DNA of 64,000 nucleotides from Agromyces mediolanus (GTDB taxonomy: Bacteria > Actinomycetota > Actinomycetes > Actinomycetales > Microbacteriaceae). The stretch spans positions 1-64,000 of the forward strand of contig NZ_JAMBNX010000001.1 in the NCBI RefSeq assembly GCF_023715325.1, given 5' to 3'. Numbering within the stretch: position 1 is the first letter of the stretch; every line of letters starts with the position of its first letter. The position numbers were made by a program, and so were the translations under genes. Shown piece after piece: positions 39,118 through 47,614 of the stretch. The notes beneath the pieces were generated by a model. The model did no database searches. It was not told the DNA's origin and saw only the letters and a program-made list of their open reading frames with translations.

Positions 39118-39762
39118 GTGGTCCAGTTCAGAGTCCGCGCCTCGGCGCTCAGCGAGGTCGCCGCGCTGCTCGGCACCGTGCTCGCGACGTTCGACACGAA
39201 CCTGTCGACCGTCGACGCGCAGGTGAAGCGCACGGTCGACGTGACGTGGAAGGGCGACGACGCCGAGAGCTTCTCCGAAGGCTGGGCGACGTTCATGACC
39301 ACGGCCGGCTTCGTCCGGCAGTCGCTCGCGGCGCTCCAGGCCGGACTCATCGCCGCCGACGGCTCGTACACGCAGAACGAGTCGGGGGTGCAGCGCACCT
39401 TCACCGGCCGGGCCCCCGCGCTCACCGCGATGCGCTCCGGCACCGGCGAGCTCGGCAAGCGGGTCGCGAGCGGTGAGGAGAAGGCCGAGGACATGGCCGA
39501 GTTCTTCGGTCGCGACTACGCGGGCGACGACGAGGTCGAGCAGTTCGGCGGCGGGGCCCTCGGTCCGCGCAAGACGAGCGGCCAGGCCACCGGTGGCGGC
39601 TCCGGCGACAGTGACGGCGACGGAGACGACGACTCGATCGGCGAGGGCGTCTTCCGCCTCGGCGCCGACGGCGAGCCGGCCATCACCCCGCAGGTCGCGG
39701 CGGTCGAGATCGGAGAGGTGCCGGTCGTCGGCACCGCGGACGCGGAAGGAACGGGCGCATGA
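39118..39762 (+). CDS. WXG100-family protein with acidic C-terminal extension
   Basis: A 214-residue protein. The first 100 residues are a WXG100 hairpin with WKG at 44-46 and YTQNE (Tyr84-Glu88) as the YxxxE export motif, at exactly the same positions as in the preceding gene. The remaining 110 residues are a Gly/Asp/Ser-rich, acidic, probably disordered tail (GGGSGDSDGDGDDDS...). GTG start behind GGGAGGG. The stop overlaps the next start (ATGA). It may be a heterodimer partner, or an adaptor for the toxin. Confidence 0.85.
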   Translation: MVQFRVRASALSEVAALLGTVLATFDTNLSTVDAQVKRTVDVTWKGDDAESFSEGWATFMTTAGFVRQSLAALQAGLIAADGSYTQNESGVQRTFTGRAPALTAMRSGTGELGKRVASGEEKAEDMAEFFGRDYAGDDEVEQFGGGALGPRKTSGQATGGGSGDSDGDGDDDSIGEGVFRLGADGEPAITPQVAAVEIGEVPVVGTADAEGTGA

Positions 39763-40070
39763 GCGAGCAGCAGGCCGACACGACCGAGCTGAAGGCGCTC
39801 GCCGACATGCTCGGCGAACTCGTCACGTACTGCTCCGCCCTGAAGCAGGGCGCGAGCGGCTTCGCCTACATGCTGCCCGCCGAGTGGCAGGGCCCGGCCA
39901 TGGCGAACTTCATCGGCATGTTCGAGAAGTGGCAGCTCGGCGCCGAGGCGATGACCCAGGCCGCCGAAGGCCTGCAGGACCAGGTCTCCGGCGCGCACCA
40001 GGCCTACACCGAGACCATCGACACCCTCGACGGGGCCTGGAGCAACCTCGCCAACGGCCTGAGCGGCTGA
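39759..40070 (+). CDS. WXG100-family protein lacking a clear YxxxD/E motif
   Basis: A 103-residue helical protein with WQG at 43-45 (LPAEWQGPAMANFIGMFEKW). At the position where its neighbours have YxxxE it reads YTETID, one residue out of register, so it probably lacks its own export signal and depends on a partner. It is translationally coupled to the upstream gene by ATGA overlap. Likely a chaperone or partner for the toxin N terminus, encoded 73 bp downstream. Confidence 0.85.
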   Translation: MSEQQADTTELKALADMLGELVTYCSALKQGASGFAYMLPAEWQGPAMANFIGMFEKWQLGAEAMTQAAEGLQDQVSGAHQAYTETIDTLDGAWSNLANGLSG

Positions 40071-40143
40071 ACCGGCGCGGCGCGCTCCGCGTGCCCCGGT
40101 CAGCCCCAGACATCCACCATCCGATCCCACCGGGAGTGCACTC

Positions 40144-43100
40144 ATGACGCAGGTCCGCCTCGACGCCGCACGGCTCGCCGCCGACGGCACCGCGCTGTTC
40201 TCGATCGCGAGCTCGGCCTCCCAGGCGGCCCGCGCCTGCGAGTCGGCGCTCGGTGGCACGGGCGGCATGGCCGGCGACGACGAGTCGGCCGAGGTCTTCG
40301 CGCAGGGCCAGGACGGCGAGCCCGGCTACGACACCTACGCCGTCGACCTGCTGAAGGCCGTCCAGGGCATGTCGAACGCCCTCCGCATCGTCGACGCCGC
40401 GCTCGGCAACACGGGACGCGCCTACGACGGAGCCCAGCTCGTCGGCGCCTTCAAGCCCGCCTCCTCCTCGAGCATCCCCGAGGAGACCGCCGTCGTGAAC
40501 GACCCGCACGCCTCGGTGCCGACGGCGCTCGGCAAGGGCCCCGAGGGGCCGCTCGGCGAGTTCGGCGACTTCCTGAAGGACGCCCTCGCGACCCTCGGTG
40601 TGGTGCTGCCCTCCGCCGACCGCGGCAAGCTCTCGACCGCCCAGCAGGCGTGGAGCAGCCTCGCGCAGGCGATGACCTCCGCCAAGTCCGAGGTCGGCTC
40701 CGCCTTCGTGAACGTGTCCTCGATGACGCTGCCGCCGTCGCAGGCGAGCAACATCCGCCGCTGCCAGACCTCGCTCGGCAGCTCCTTCGGCAAGCTCTCC
40801 GAGAGCGCGAACTCGATGGCGGGCTTCGCGCAGGGCATGATCGACGCCGTCGACAAGGCCTGGGAGGAGATCGGCTGGTTCATCGCGCAGATGGCCATCG
40901 AGATCGCCCTCGAGATCGGCATCGGGGCCCTCCTCGGCGCGGTGACCTTCGGCGCCGGCGCGGCCGCGATGGCCGCGAAGATCATGCTCACCGTCACGCG
41001 CTGGGCGATCAAGATCGCCGCGCTCTGCCAGAAGCTCCGCCGCCTCATCATGGCGGCCCTCCGCGCCGCTCGCATGGCGGTGCGCGGCGGCATCCGCGTC
41101 GCCCGTGAGGCCCTCTCGGCCGGGCTCGCGAGCGCGATCACGACGGCCTCCTTCAACCAGGTGCGCGGCGCGCTCGACCCGAACTACCAGCCGCAGAACG
41201 TGCTGAACGCGGCCCTCGCCTCGGCGGCGGGCGGCGCGGCCGGCGGCACCGTGTCGGGAGCCGCGGGCCGGCTCACGAACCGCATCAACCCCGGCGCGAT
41301 GCAGCGCGTCACCCATATCGCCGTCGAAACCGGCGGCGGCGCGGTCGACGGGCTCGCCTCCGGTCTCGCCGAGTCCGGGCTGAACGGCACGCCGTTCTCC
41401 CCGCTCAGCTCGATCGCGGCGGGCGCGCTCCTCGGCGGTGCGCTGGCGGGTCGCCCGGGCGGCCACGGCGGGCCCTCCAGCCCCTCGGCTCCGAGCGGCC
41501 CCGGCAACGGTTCGACGCTGCCCGCGGTCACCGTGCCGGGCTCCGACACGCCGACCCCGGGCGGCGGCAACTCGACGACCGCGACGGCCGGCGACGGCGG
41601 CGGCGCGGTCGACATCCCGAACGACGGCCCCACGCCCGGCGCCGGTGACGCCGGCACCTCGGCCGGCGACGGCGGCGGTGGCGTCGACATCCCGAGCGAC
41701 GGCCCGACGCCCGGCAGCGGTGACGCCGGCGGCGGTGCGGGCGACGGCGGCGGCTCGATCGACCTCCCGACGGACGCACCGTCGGCCCCCGGCGACCTCG
41801 GCGGCGGTGCAGGCGACGGCGGCGGCTCGGTCGACGTGCCCACCGCGGGCGGCGACGGTGGCACGCCTGGCACTGCGGATGGTGGGACGCCGGGCACTGC
41901 GGACGGTGGGACGCCGGGTCACGCGGATGGCGGCACGCCGGGCACTGCGGATGGTGGCACGCCGGGTCACGCGGATGCGGGCACGCCTGGCACTGCTGAC
42001 GGCGGGACGCCGGGTCACGCGGATGCGGGCACGCCCGGCACTGCGGACGGCGGGACGCCGGGCACGGTCGACGCCGGCACCCCGGGTACCGTCGACGCTG
42101 GCACCCCGGGCACGAGTGATGCCGGTACTCCCGGCACGCCCGATGCCACGACTCCGGGCACGGTCGACGCCGGTACTCCCGGCACGCCCGATGCCACCAC
42201 TCCCGGCACCGCCGACGCCGGTACGTCGGGCAGCGTTGACACCGGCACGCCCGGCACCGCCGACGCTCCCGCGGCCGACGGCCAGGCGGGCGACGGTCAG
42301 GGCAACGGCGCGCCCGGTGCCGCCGCGGCCGGTGCCGCCGCTTCGGCCAAGCCCGGTGACGCCGGCTCGGTCGACAGCAGCGCTCCGACGCACGCCGACG
42401 GCGGCCAGCCCGACGCCACGCAGCCCGACGCTACGCAGCCCGACGCGGACGCCACGCAACCCGACACCGACGGCGCACCCGCCGACGGCGACGGCGCGAC
42501 CGACGGCGACGCCGACGGGATCGCCCCCGAGGAGGCCGCGGCCGCCGGCGGTGCCGCTGCGGCGGCCGGTGCGGCGACCCTGCTCGGCAAGCCCTCGCTC
42601 TTCTCGAAGCCCTCGCTCTTCTCCCCGAACGGGAACGGCGGCAAGCCCGACGCCCCGAGCGCCGACGGCTCGAACGGCCACGGTGCCCCCGACGGCAGCA
42701 CGAACGTCGACGGCTCGCAGCCGGACGCGTCGGCAGCCGACGGCGGCGACGGCACCGGCCAGGCCGGCGACGGCTCGCAGCCCGAGGGCCAGCAGCCCGA
42801 CCAGGCCCCGTCGAACAACAGCTCCGAGCGCTCGATCGACGAGATCGACCAGGCGCTGAACGAGATCAACCCGAACTTCGACCCCTCTGACCCCGCCAAC
42901 GGCTACGCCACGAACTGCGGCAACACCTCGGCGAACCTGAACGACTTCCTGAACGGCCGCGACAGCGCCGAGGCATCCACCGGCACCCTCAGCACGCCGG
43001 ACATGGAGGCCCGCACGGGCAACCCGCAGACCACCGTGACGCCCGAGCAGATCGAGTCGACGCTGCGGGCGATGGGCCCGGGCTCCCACTGCGTCGTCGG

Positions 43101-44997
43101 CATCGACCGCGCGGGCGACGCCGGGCACTGGTTCAACGCCTACTTCGACGGCGACACGGTCTGGTCGCTCGACGCGCAGAACGGCACGCGCTCGCCGTGG
43201 CCGCCGCACGAGCCGAACGCGACGAACTGGGATGCCTCGGTGCGCCCGGAGGACGTGGTGAACCCGGACGGCACGAAGCCGACCGACGCGAAGCCCGACG
43301 CGAACGCGCCGAAGGCCCCGACCACGCCGGACGCCGCGAACCCGACCGCGACCGCGCCGAGCGCGCCGACCGCGCCGGAGGCGGGAACGAGCTCGCCGGA
43401 GGCGGGTTCGAGCTTGCCCGCCGAGGCCTCGCCCACGACGCACCAGGCGCCCGACGGCACCGGCGCCGACGCGGACGGCTCGAGCGCCGACGGCGCCGAC
43501 GGCATCGACGTCACCGACTCCGATCGGGACGGCTCCGGCTGGACGAGCAAGGCGACCGTTCCGGCGACGCACCCGTCCGACGGCTCTGCCGGCCCCGGCA
43601 CGACGTACAACGGCTACGACATCCCCGAGCTGACGCCGGAGATCCGGGATCGCCTCGACGCCCTCGCCGCGCAGCCGAACTCGCCGATCGTCGCGAACCC
43701 CGACGGTTCCTACTCGTTGAAGAACCCCATCACGGTCGACGCGTTCGACCGCAAGGACCCGAACGTCGGCAAGAACCCGAACCACGACTGGGACGAGTTC
43801 CAGCGGCAGGTGGGCCTCCAGCAGCAGGGGCTCAACCAGCTGACCGTGACCGAGTGGCAGCACAACGTCAACTTCTACGACCGCAACAACCGCGTGGCCA
43901 AGGGGCTGCAGCAGTCGGCGCTCGACGCCATGACGGCCAATCACGTGCGCGTGGTCTACCCGAAGCCGGCGGTGCTGCACGGTCCCGACCAGGTTGCCGG
44001 TGGCCGCGCTGACCGCTTCGACGGTGCGGGGCACTCGCCGATCAACAGCGCGCTCGGCGCCGGGTGGGCCGGCCGTCGCATCGATGATCTGCGCGCCGAC
44101 GTCGCCGGTGCGGTGCGCAAGATCGATCCCTCGCTGCGCGCGCACATCAAGCTCAACGTCCAGCTCGGCGCCAGGAACCTCGAGACCGGGGCGACCGCGC
44201 CGCAGGCGACGCTCGGCGCGGCCCAGCCCGTGACGTCGGGGCCGGCTCCGACGCCCGCGCGCACGGGTGCGGTCGATGCACCGAGCGGCACCGACGCCCC
44301 CCAGGGCCGCGCAGGCGCCGCCGGCTCGACGCCGGGAGGCACCGGCGCCGGCACCTCGCCGAGCCACGTCCCGGCGCATACCGGACTGCCCGCCCCGGCC
44401 ACCCCGGCCGGTACGGCACCGATGCCCGACCTCAGCGCGGTGAACGACGCCTATCGCGACCCGTACACCGACTCGATCCCGGCGAGCTCGCTGGACGCGT
44501 GGGCGGATGACGTCGCAGCTGCGTACCCCGCGCTCGATGCCGGCGACGTGCTCGGCATCTACGACTACACCACCGGTGCGTACAACGAGATGAACGGCTA
44601 TCTGCGCGACCTCTCCACGCCGGCCGACGTCCCGGCGCTCGAGCAGCGCATCACGGCCACGACCGATGGCCTGTCGAAGCTGCGTCCGATGCCCGGGGTG
44701 ACCCATCGCGGGATGCGCCTCTTCCCCGGTCTGCTCGACCAGTTCCAGCTCGGCCTGCCGTGGTCGGACCCGGCGTTCCTCAGCTCCTCGACGAGCGGGG
44801 CCGTCGCGGAGGGCTTCGGCGCCGGCGGCGGCATCCACCTGAAGGTGACGGCGAAGAGCGGCGTCGACGTCGGTCAGCTGTCGCAGTACCGCAGCGAGGC
44901 CGAGATTCTGTTCCAGCGGGGCACGCGCTTCCTGGTGACGCGCAAGGAGCTCGTTGGCAAGGTCTGGGAGATCGACGTCGAGGAGATCACCGCGTGA
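40144..44997 (+). CDS. T7SS polymorphic toxin with Tox-PL, Ntox15-like and ADP-ribosyltransferase modules
   Basis: A 1617-residue protein. Residues 1-240 are helical, WXG100-like. Residues 244-294 are strongly hydrophobic (WFIAQMAIEIALEIGIGALLGAVTF...), resembling CpnT-like trafficking regions. Residues about 440-900 are a Gly/Asp/Pro/Thr-rich linker with 17 eight-residue repeats. Residues about 895-1040 match the papain-fold toxin Tox-PL (NCGN Cys925, GHW His995, LDAQNG Asp1010). Residues about 1155-1345 match Ntox15/Tde DNases (EFQRQVGLQQQGLNQLTVTEW, then HGPDQVAGG with HxxD His1279/Asp1282, and NSALGAGW). Residues about 1425-1617 are an R-S-E ADP-ribosyltransferase (THRGM Arg1522; FLSSSTS 1545-1551; SEAEILF Glu1585/Glu1587). 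Export is expected through the EssC-like motor. Toxicity is predicted from motifs only. Confidence 0.88.
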   Translation: MTQVRLDAARLAADGTALFSIASSASQAARACESALGGTGGMAGDDESAEVFAQGQDGEPGYDTYAVDLLKAVQGMSNALRIVDAALGNTGRAYDGAQLVGAFKPASSSSIPEETAVVNDPHASVPTALGKGPEGPLGEFGDFLKDALATLGVVLPSADRGKLSTAQQAWSSLAQAMTSAKSEVGSAFVNVSSMTLPPSQASNIRRCQTSLGSSFGKLSESANSMAGFAQGMIDAVDKAWEEIGWFIAQMAIEIALEIGIGALLGAVTFGAGAAAMAAKIMLTVTRWAIKIAALCQKLRRLIMAALRAARMAVRGGIRVAREALSAGLASAITTASFNQVRGALDPNYQPQNVLNAALASAAGGAAGGTVSGAAGRLTNRINPGAMQRVTHIAVETGGGAVDGLASGLAESGLNGTPFSPLSSIAAGALLGGALAGRPGGHGGPSSPSAPSGPGNGSTLPAVTVPGSDTPTPGGGNSTTATAGDGGGAVDIPNDGPTPGAGDAGTSAGDGGGGVDIPSDGPTPGSGDAGGGAGDGGGSIDLPTDAPSAPGDLGGGAGDGGGSVDVPTAGGDGGTPGTADGGTPGTADGGTPGHADGGTPGTADGGTPGHADAGTPGTADGGTPGHADAGTPGTADGGTPGTVDAGTPGTVDAGTPGTSDAGTPGTPDATTPGTVDAGTPGTPDATTPGTADAGTSGSVDTGTPGTADAPAADGQAGDGQGNGAPGAAAAGAAASAKPGDAGSVDSSAPTHADGGQPDATQPDATQPDADATQPDTDGAPADGDGATDGDADGIAPEEAAAAGGAAAAAGAATLLGKPSLFSKPSLFSPNGNGGKPDAPSADGSNGHGAPDGSTNVDGSQPDASAADGGDGTGQAGDGSQPEGQQPDQAPSNNSSERSIDEIDQALNEINPNFDPSDPANGYATNCGNTSANLNDFLNGRDSAEASTGTLSTPDMEARTGNPQTTVTPEQIESTLRAMGPGSHCVVGIDRAGDAGHWFNAYFDGDTVWSLDAQNGTRSPWPPHEPNATNWDASVRPEDVVNPDGTKPTDAKPDANAPKAPTTPDAANPTATAPSAPTAPEAGTSSPEAGSSLPAEASPTTHQAPDGTGADADGSSADGADGIDVTDSDRDGSGWTSKATVPATHPSDGSAGPGTTYNGYDIPELTPEIRDRLDALAAQPNSPIVANPDGSYSLKNPITVDAFDRKDPNVGKNPNHDWDEFQRQVGLQQQGLNQLTVTEWQHNVNFYDRNNRVAKGLQQSALDAMTANHVRVVYPKPAVLHGPDQVAGGRADRFDGAGHSPINSALGAGWAGRRIDDLRADVAGAVRKIDPSLRAHIKLNVQLGARNLETGATAPQATLGAAQPVTSGPAPTPARTGAVDAPSGTDAPQGRAGAAGSTPGGTGAGTSPSHVPAHTGLPAPATPAGTAPMPDLSAVNDAYRDPYTDSIPASSLDAWADDVAAAYPALDAGDVLGIYDYTTGAYNEMNGYLRDLSTPADVPALEQRITATTDGLSKLRPMPGVTHRGMRLFPGLLDQFQLGLPWSDPAFLSSSTSGAVAEGFGAGGGIHLKVTAKSGVDVGQLSQYRSEAEILFQRGTRFLVTRKELVGKVWEIDVEEITA
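41857..42264 (+). repeat. 17 x 24-bp tandem repeat in toxin linker
   Basis: Seventeen consecutive 8-codon units of consensus (G/A)GTPGTAD, exactly 408 bp. The early units are nearly identical at DNA level (GGTPGTAD/GGTPGHAD alternating); later units diverge. It encodes a flexible linker between the N-terminal export region and the catalytic modules. Confidence 0.92.
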
Positions 44998-46637
44998 TGC
45001 CCGACGGGACCGAGTCCTTCGGTCTCCGGGCCTTCGACGAGCTCGCTGCGCGGCGCCAGCTCGAGCTCGGACATCGCTCGAACGTCGAGAAGTGGCTCGG
45101 ACTGGACGGCGATGCCCGGCGTCCGCGCGAGGTGATCGGCGATCGGATCCAGGCGGTCATCGATGCGGTGCTCGGTTTCGCCGGCGACGGGCCGGAGACC
45201 GTGTCGTTCCCGGAGCCGCTCACCGCGTCGGTCGCGCTCGACGAGCGACTCGAACTCATCATTCGTTTCGGGATGGATGACGCGGATCTGATCGAGCGAA
45301 GGATCGGCGTCGAGCGCCGAATCGCCGTTTCCCCGCACCGCTTCGCGCCGTCCGCAGTGCTGTGGCTGCTGCTGTCTCGCCGGTGGCCGGGCCGGGTCTC
45401 GACGCCGGACGGGGCGGTCGAACCGCTGCAGCTTCGTCGCGTGCCGCGGGGCGGCGGGATCGAACTCGTTCCTGCGGACGCGCACGAGCTGGGGTGGGGG
45501 CCGCTCGTCGTCGACGCGGGCGACGCCGTCGAGCTCGCCTGGGCCTGCGGCGTCGCACCTGCAGAGCTCATCGCACGAGCGGGGGAGATGCGCGCGGCCG
45601 ACCGGCGAGCCGGGCTCGAGGGTCCCGCGAACGCCGATGACCGGATCGTCGGGGCGCTGCTCGGCGGGGCGGTGGGCGACGCCCTCGGCTTCCCCATCGA
45701 GTTCGATGACGGGGCGACGGCCGAGCGGCGGCTGGCAGAGGCCGGCGGCGGCTTCATCCGGCCCGGTGCGGGGCCCCTCGGCGCGATCAGTGACGACACG
45801 CAGCTGACGATGTTCACCGCTGAGGCGCTCGCGCGCAGGACCGGAGATGATGCGGCCGCGGTGCGCCAGGCCGGCCACGGGGCGAATCTCGCGTGGTACC
45901 GAACCCAGTGCGCGTCGTCGCCGGCCGGCGACGCCCGAGGGCTCGCCGCCGAGCCGTGGCTCTCTGTGCGCCGCGCGCCCGGCGCCACCATGATGAGCTC
46001 CCTCGCTGGGGTGGCGGCCGAGGCTCGAGCCGATCGGGTCGCGGATGCCGCGAACGACAGCAAGGGCTGCGGCACGGTGATGCGGAGCGCCCCGTTCGGG
46101 CTGATCCTGGACTGGTCACCGGCGCAGGCGTACGGTGCTGCGGCCGCGACAGCACGTCTGACCCACGGCCACCCCAGTGCGGCCACCTCGGCTGGCGCGT
46201 TCGCCATGCTCGTCCGGCTGCTCGTCGATGGACACGGCCTCGCCGGGGCGCTCGGGCTGGTGCTCGCGGAGTTGCGACTTCGTGATCCCCTCGACGGCGC
46301 GGAGACCGACGCGGCGCTGCGAGGTGCGATCTTCGCGGCTGGGCTCGCTCGGCCGAGCCGCCACCGTCTCGAGGCGCTGGGGGAGGGGTGGGTCGCCGAG
46401 GAGGCGCTCGCGATCGCGGTCTACGCGGCGCTGAGCCATCCGGGGCCCGACGAGGTCGGGCGCGCGCTCGCCCTCGCCGTCGCGCACGGCGGCGATAGCG
46501 ACTCGACGGGGTCCATCTGCGGCAATCTGCTCGGCGCCGTGCACGGCTCCGCCGCCCTGCCCGAGGCCCTCGCACAGACCGTGGAGGGAGCGGAACAGTT
46601 GCGGACGCTCGCCGCCGAGCTCCGAGCGGCCCGCTGA
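44997..46637 (+). CDS. ADP-ribosylglycohydrolase (DraG family), putative immunity to the ADP-ribosyltransferase module
   Basis: A 546-residue protein. Residues about 214-546 are a DraG/ARH-type hydrolase: DDRIVGALLGGAVGDALGFPIEF, the metal-binding SDDT (265-268), AANDSKGCGTVMRSAPFGL and GDSDSTG (499-505), with all magnesium ligands present. Residues 1-213 are an extra domain of no recognised family. The ATG shares its first base with the last base of the toxin stop (TGATG), so the two are translationally coupled; a GTG three bases earlier is an alternative start. The family removes ADP-ribose from modified proteins, and Tri1, a relative, protects Serratia from the toxin Tre1. The adjacency makes this the likely antidote to the toxin's C-terminal module. 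Confidence 0.88.
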   Translation: MPDGTESFGLRAFDELAARRQLELGHRSNVEKWLGLDGDARRPREVIGDRIQAVIDAVLGFAGDGPETVSFPEPLTASVALDERLELIIRFGMDDADLIERRIGVERRIAVSPHRFAPSAVLWLLLSRRWPGRVSTPDGAVEPLQLRRVPRGGGIELVPADAHELGWGPLVVDAGDAVELAWACGVAPAELIARAGEMRAADRRAGLEGPANADDRIVGALLGGAVGDALGFPIEFDDGATAERRLAEAGGGFIRPGAGPLGAISDDTQLTMFTAEALARRTGDDAAAVRQAGHGANLAWYRTQCASSPAGDARGLAAEPWLSVRRAPGATMMSSLAGVAAEARADRVADAANDSKGCGTVMRSAPFGLILDWSPAQAYGAAAATARLTHGHPSAATSAGAFAMLVRLLVDGHGLAGALGLVLAELRLRDPLDGAETDAALRGAIFAAGLARPSRHRLEALGEGWVAEEALAIAVYAALSHPGPDEVGRALALAVAHGGDSDSTGSICGNLLGAVHGSAALPEALAQTVEGAEQLRTLAAELRAAR

Positions 46638-46676
46638 CCCGCTATGACAGAATTCTTTGGAAACGAAAGGGGCCCC

Positions 46677-47162
46677 ATGTCCTCCTCGGTGGATCGCATC
46701 CTGGCCGCGTTCTCGAAGCTTCCCCCGGTCGCCGGGGTGAGTTTCCATGGCGGCGACGACGATGCAGCCGCCGAGGGCGGCACGCTCGCGGGAGTGCTCG
46801 CCAGTTCCCGCTCGCCGCGGGTCGCCAGCGAGAACTTCTCGACCTCGGTTCTGTACTGCCTCGTCGCGGTGAGCGGTCGCGATCTCACCCAGCTGTCCCG
46901 GCACGAAGTCGAGCAAGAGATCGTGCTGCTGCCGGGCACCACTCTGCTCGGGCTCGGCTCGATTCAGGCTGAGGGGCTCCGGCTCGTGATGCTCGAGGAG
47001 CTCGACGTCGAGCGGGAGCCGAGCGAGGCGCGCCCGTCCGGAGACGCGCTGGATCAGCTCTTCGCCACCGTTTCCGCAGCCGTTGCGGCCGCACGTGCCG
47101 AGCCTGCGGTGCCGGTGACCAGCCCGGGGAAGTTCGTCGCCCCCATCCCCTTCCTGAGCTAG
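46677..47162 (+). CDS. Small ADP-ribosyltransferase-fold-like protein
   Basis: A 161-residue protein from the ATG with a GAAAGGGG SD; an ATG 11 codons earlier lacks one. The order of elements fits an ADP-ribosyltransferase core: a strand VSFHGG (His24 where R-S-E enzymes have Arg), LASSRSPRVASENF (Ser43/Ser44, the STS-like strand), LVAVSGRDLTQLS, then EVEQEIVLLPGTTL, an ExE motif with Glu79/Glu81 followed by the usual hydrophobic-G-T. The C-terminal 60 residues are a helix and the tail SPGKFVAPIPFLS. It could be a second effector, a displaced toxin cassette or an inactive decoy. It lies in the immunity operon, 39 bp after the DraG gene. Confident only at fold level. Confidence 0.6.
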   Translation: MSSSVDRILAAFSKLPPVAGVSFHGGDDDAAAEGGTLAGVLASSRSPRVASENFSTSVLYCLVAVSGRDLTQLSRHEVEQEIVLLPGTTLLGLGSIQAEGLRLVMLEELDVEREPSEARPSGDALDQLFATVSAAVAAARAEPAVPVTSPGKFVAPIPFLS

Positions 47163-47192
47163 GCGCAGCCCCGACCGAGAAGTGGAGTGACC

Positions 47193-47552
47193 ATGCTTGA
47201 TCAGGTGACGACGAACTTCGTCGACGAGGCGGCGGGGCTCCCGCCCGCGGAGCTCGAGGCGGCGTTCGACCGCCTCGTCGATCTGCGCCCCGAGGGCGGC
47301 AAGGAAGCGAGTCGGGCGGCGGTTCCTTCGGCGAGCGAGAATTCGGCGCTGGATCATCGGATTCGTGCCGCGCTGCTGCCGCGTGCCGACGAACTCGACG
47401 CGCATCTGACCGGGCTCCACTCCGACGCACGTGCCGCGATCTCGACGACGGCGCGCGCGATTCTGAAACGGGGCACGCTGACGGAGCAGCAGTATGCGGT
47501 GCTCGTCGAACCGTTCGTGGGACGCGCGCATCTTCCGGCGCAGGGCGAGTAG
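47193..47552 (+). CDS. Small protein of unknown function in toxin/immunity operon
   Basis: A 119-residue, mostly helical protein (MLDQVTTNFVDEAAGLPPAELEAAFDRLVDLRPEGG...LDHRIRAALLPRADELDAHLTGLHSDARAAISTTARAILKRGTLTEQQYAVLVEPFVG). The ATG at 47193 is chosen for its AGTGGAG SD; a GTG two codons earlier overlaps that SD. No transmembrane segment or signal. No family is recognised. The last gene of the toxin transcript, followed by a 22-bp inverted repeat. A possible antidote to the Tox-PL module or a partner of the ART-like protein. This is positional inference. Confidence 0.6.
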   Translation: MLDQVTTNFVDEAAGLPPAELEAAFDRLVDLRPEGGKEASRAAVPSASENSALDHRIRAALLPRADELDAHLTGLHSDARAAISTTARAILKRGTLTEQQYAVLVEPFVGRAHLPAQGE

Positions 47553-47614
47553 CGATCTGGCAGACACGCTGTTCGCCGCGCACGCGCCCGCGCTCTCGAG
47601 CCCAGCCGCCCGCC

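Noticed and set aside
41857-42264. Possible CRISPR array (regular repeats)
   Set aside because: The units are contiguous 24-bp in-frame codon repeats with no unique spacers, and they encode a GTPGTAD linker.
44997-46637. DraG-type hydrolase as a housekeeping nitrogenase or GlnB regulator
   Set aside because: No nif, draT or nitrogen-regulation genes are nearby, the N-terminal extension is unlike DraG, and the start is fused to the toxin stop. Immunity fits better.
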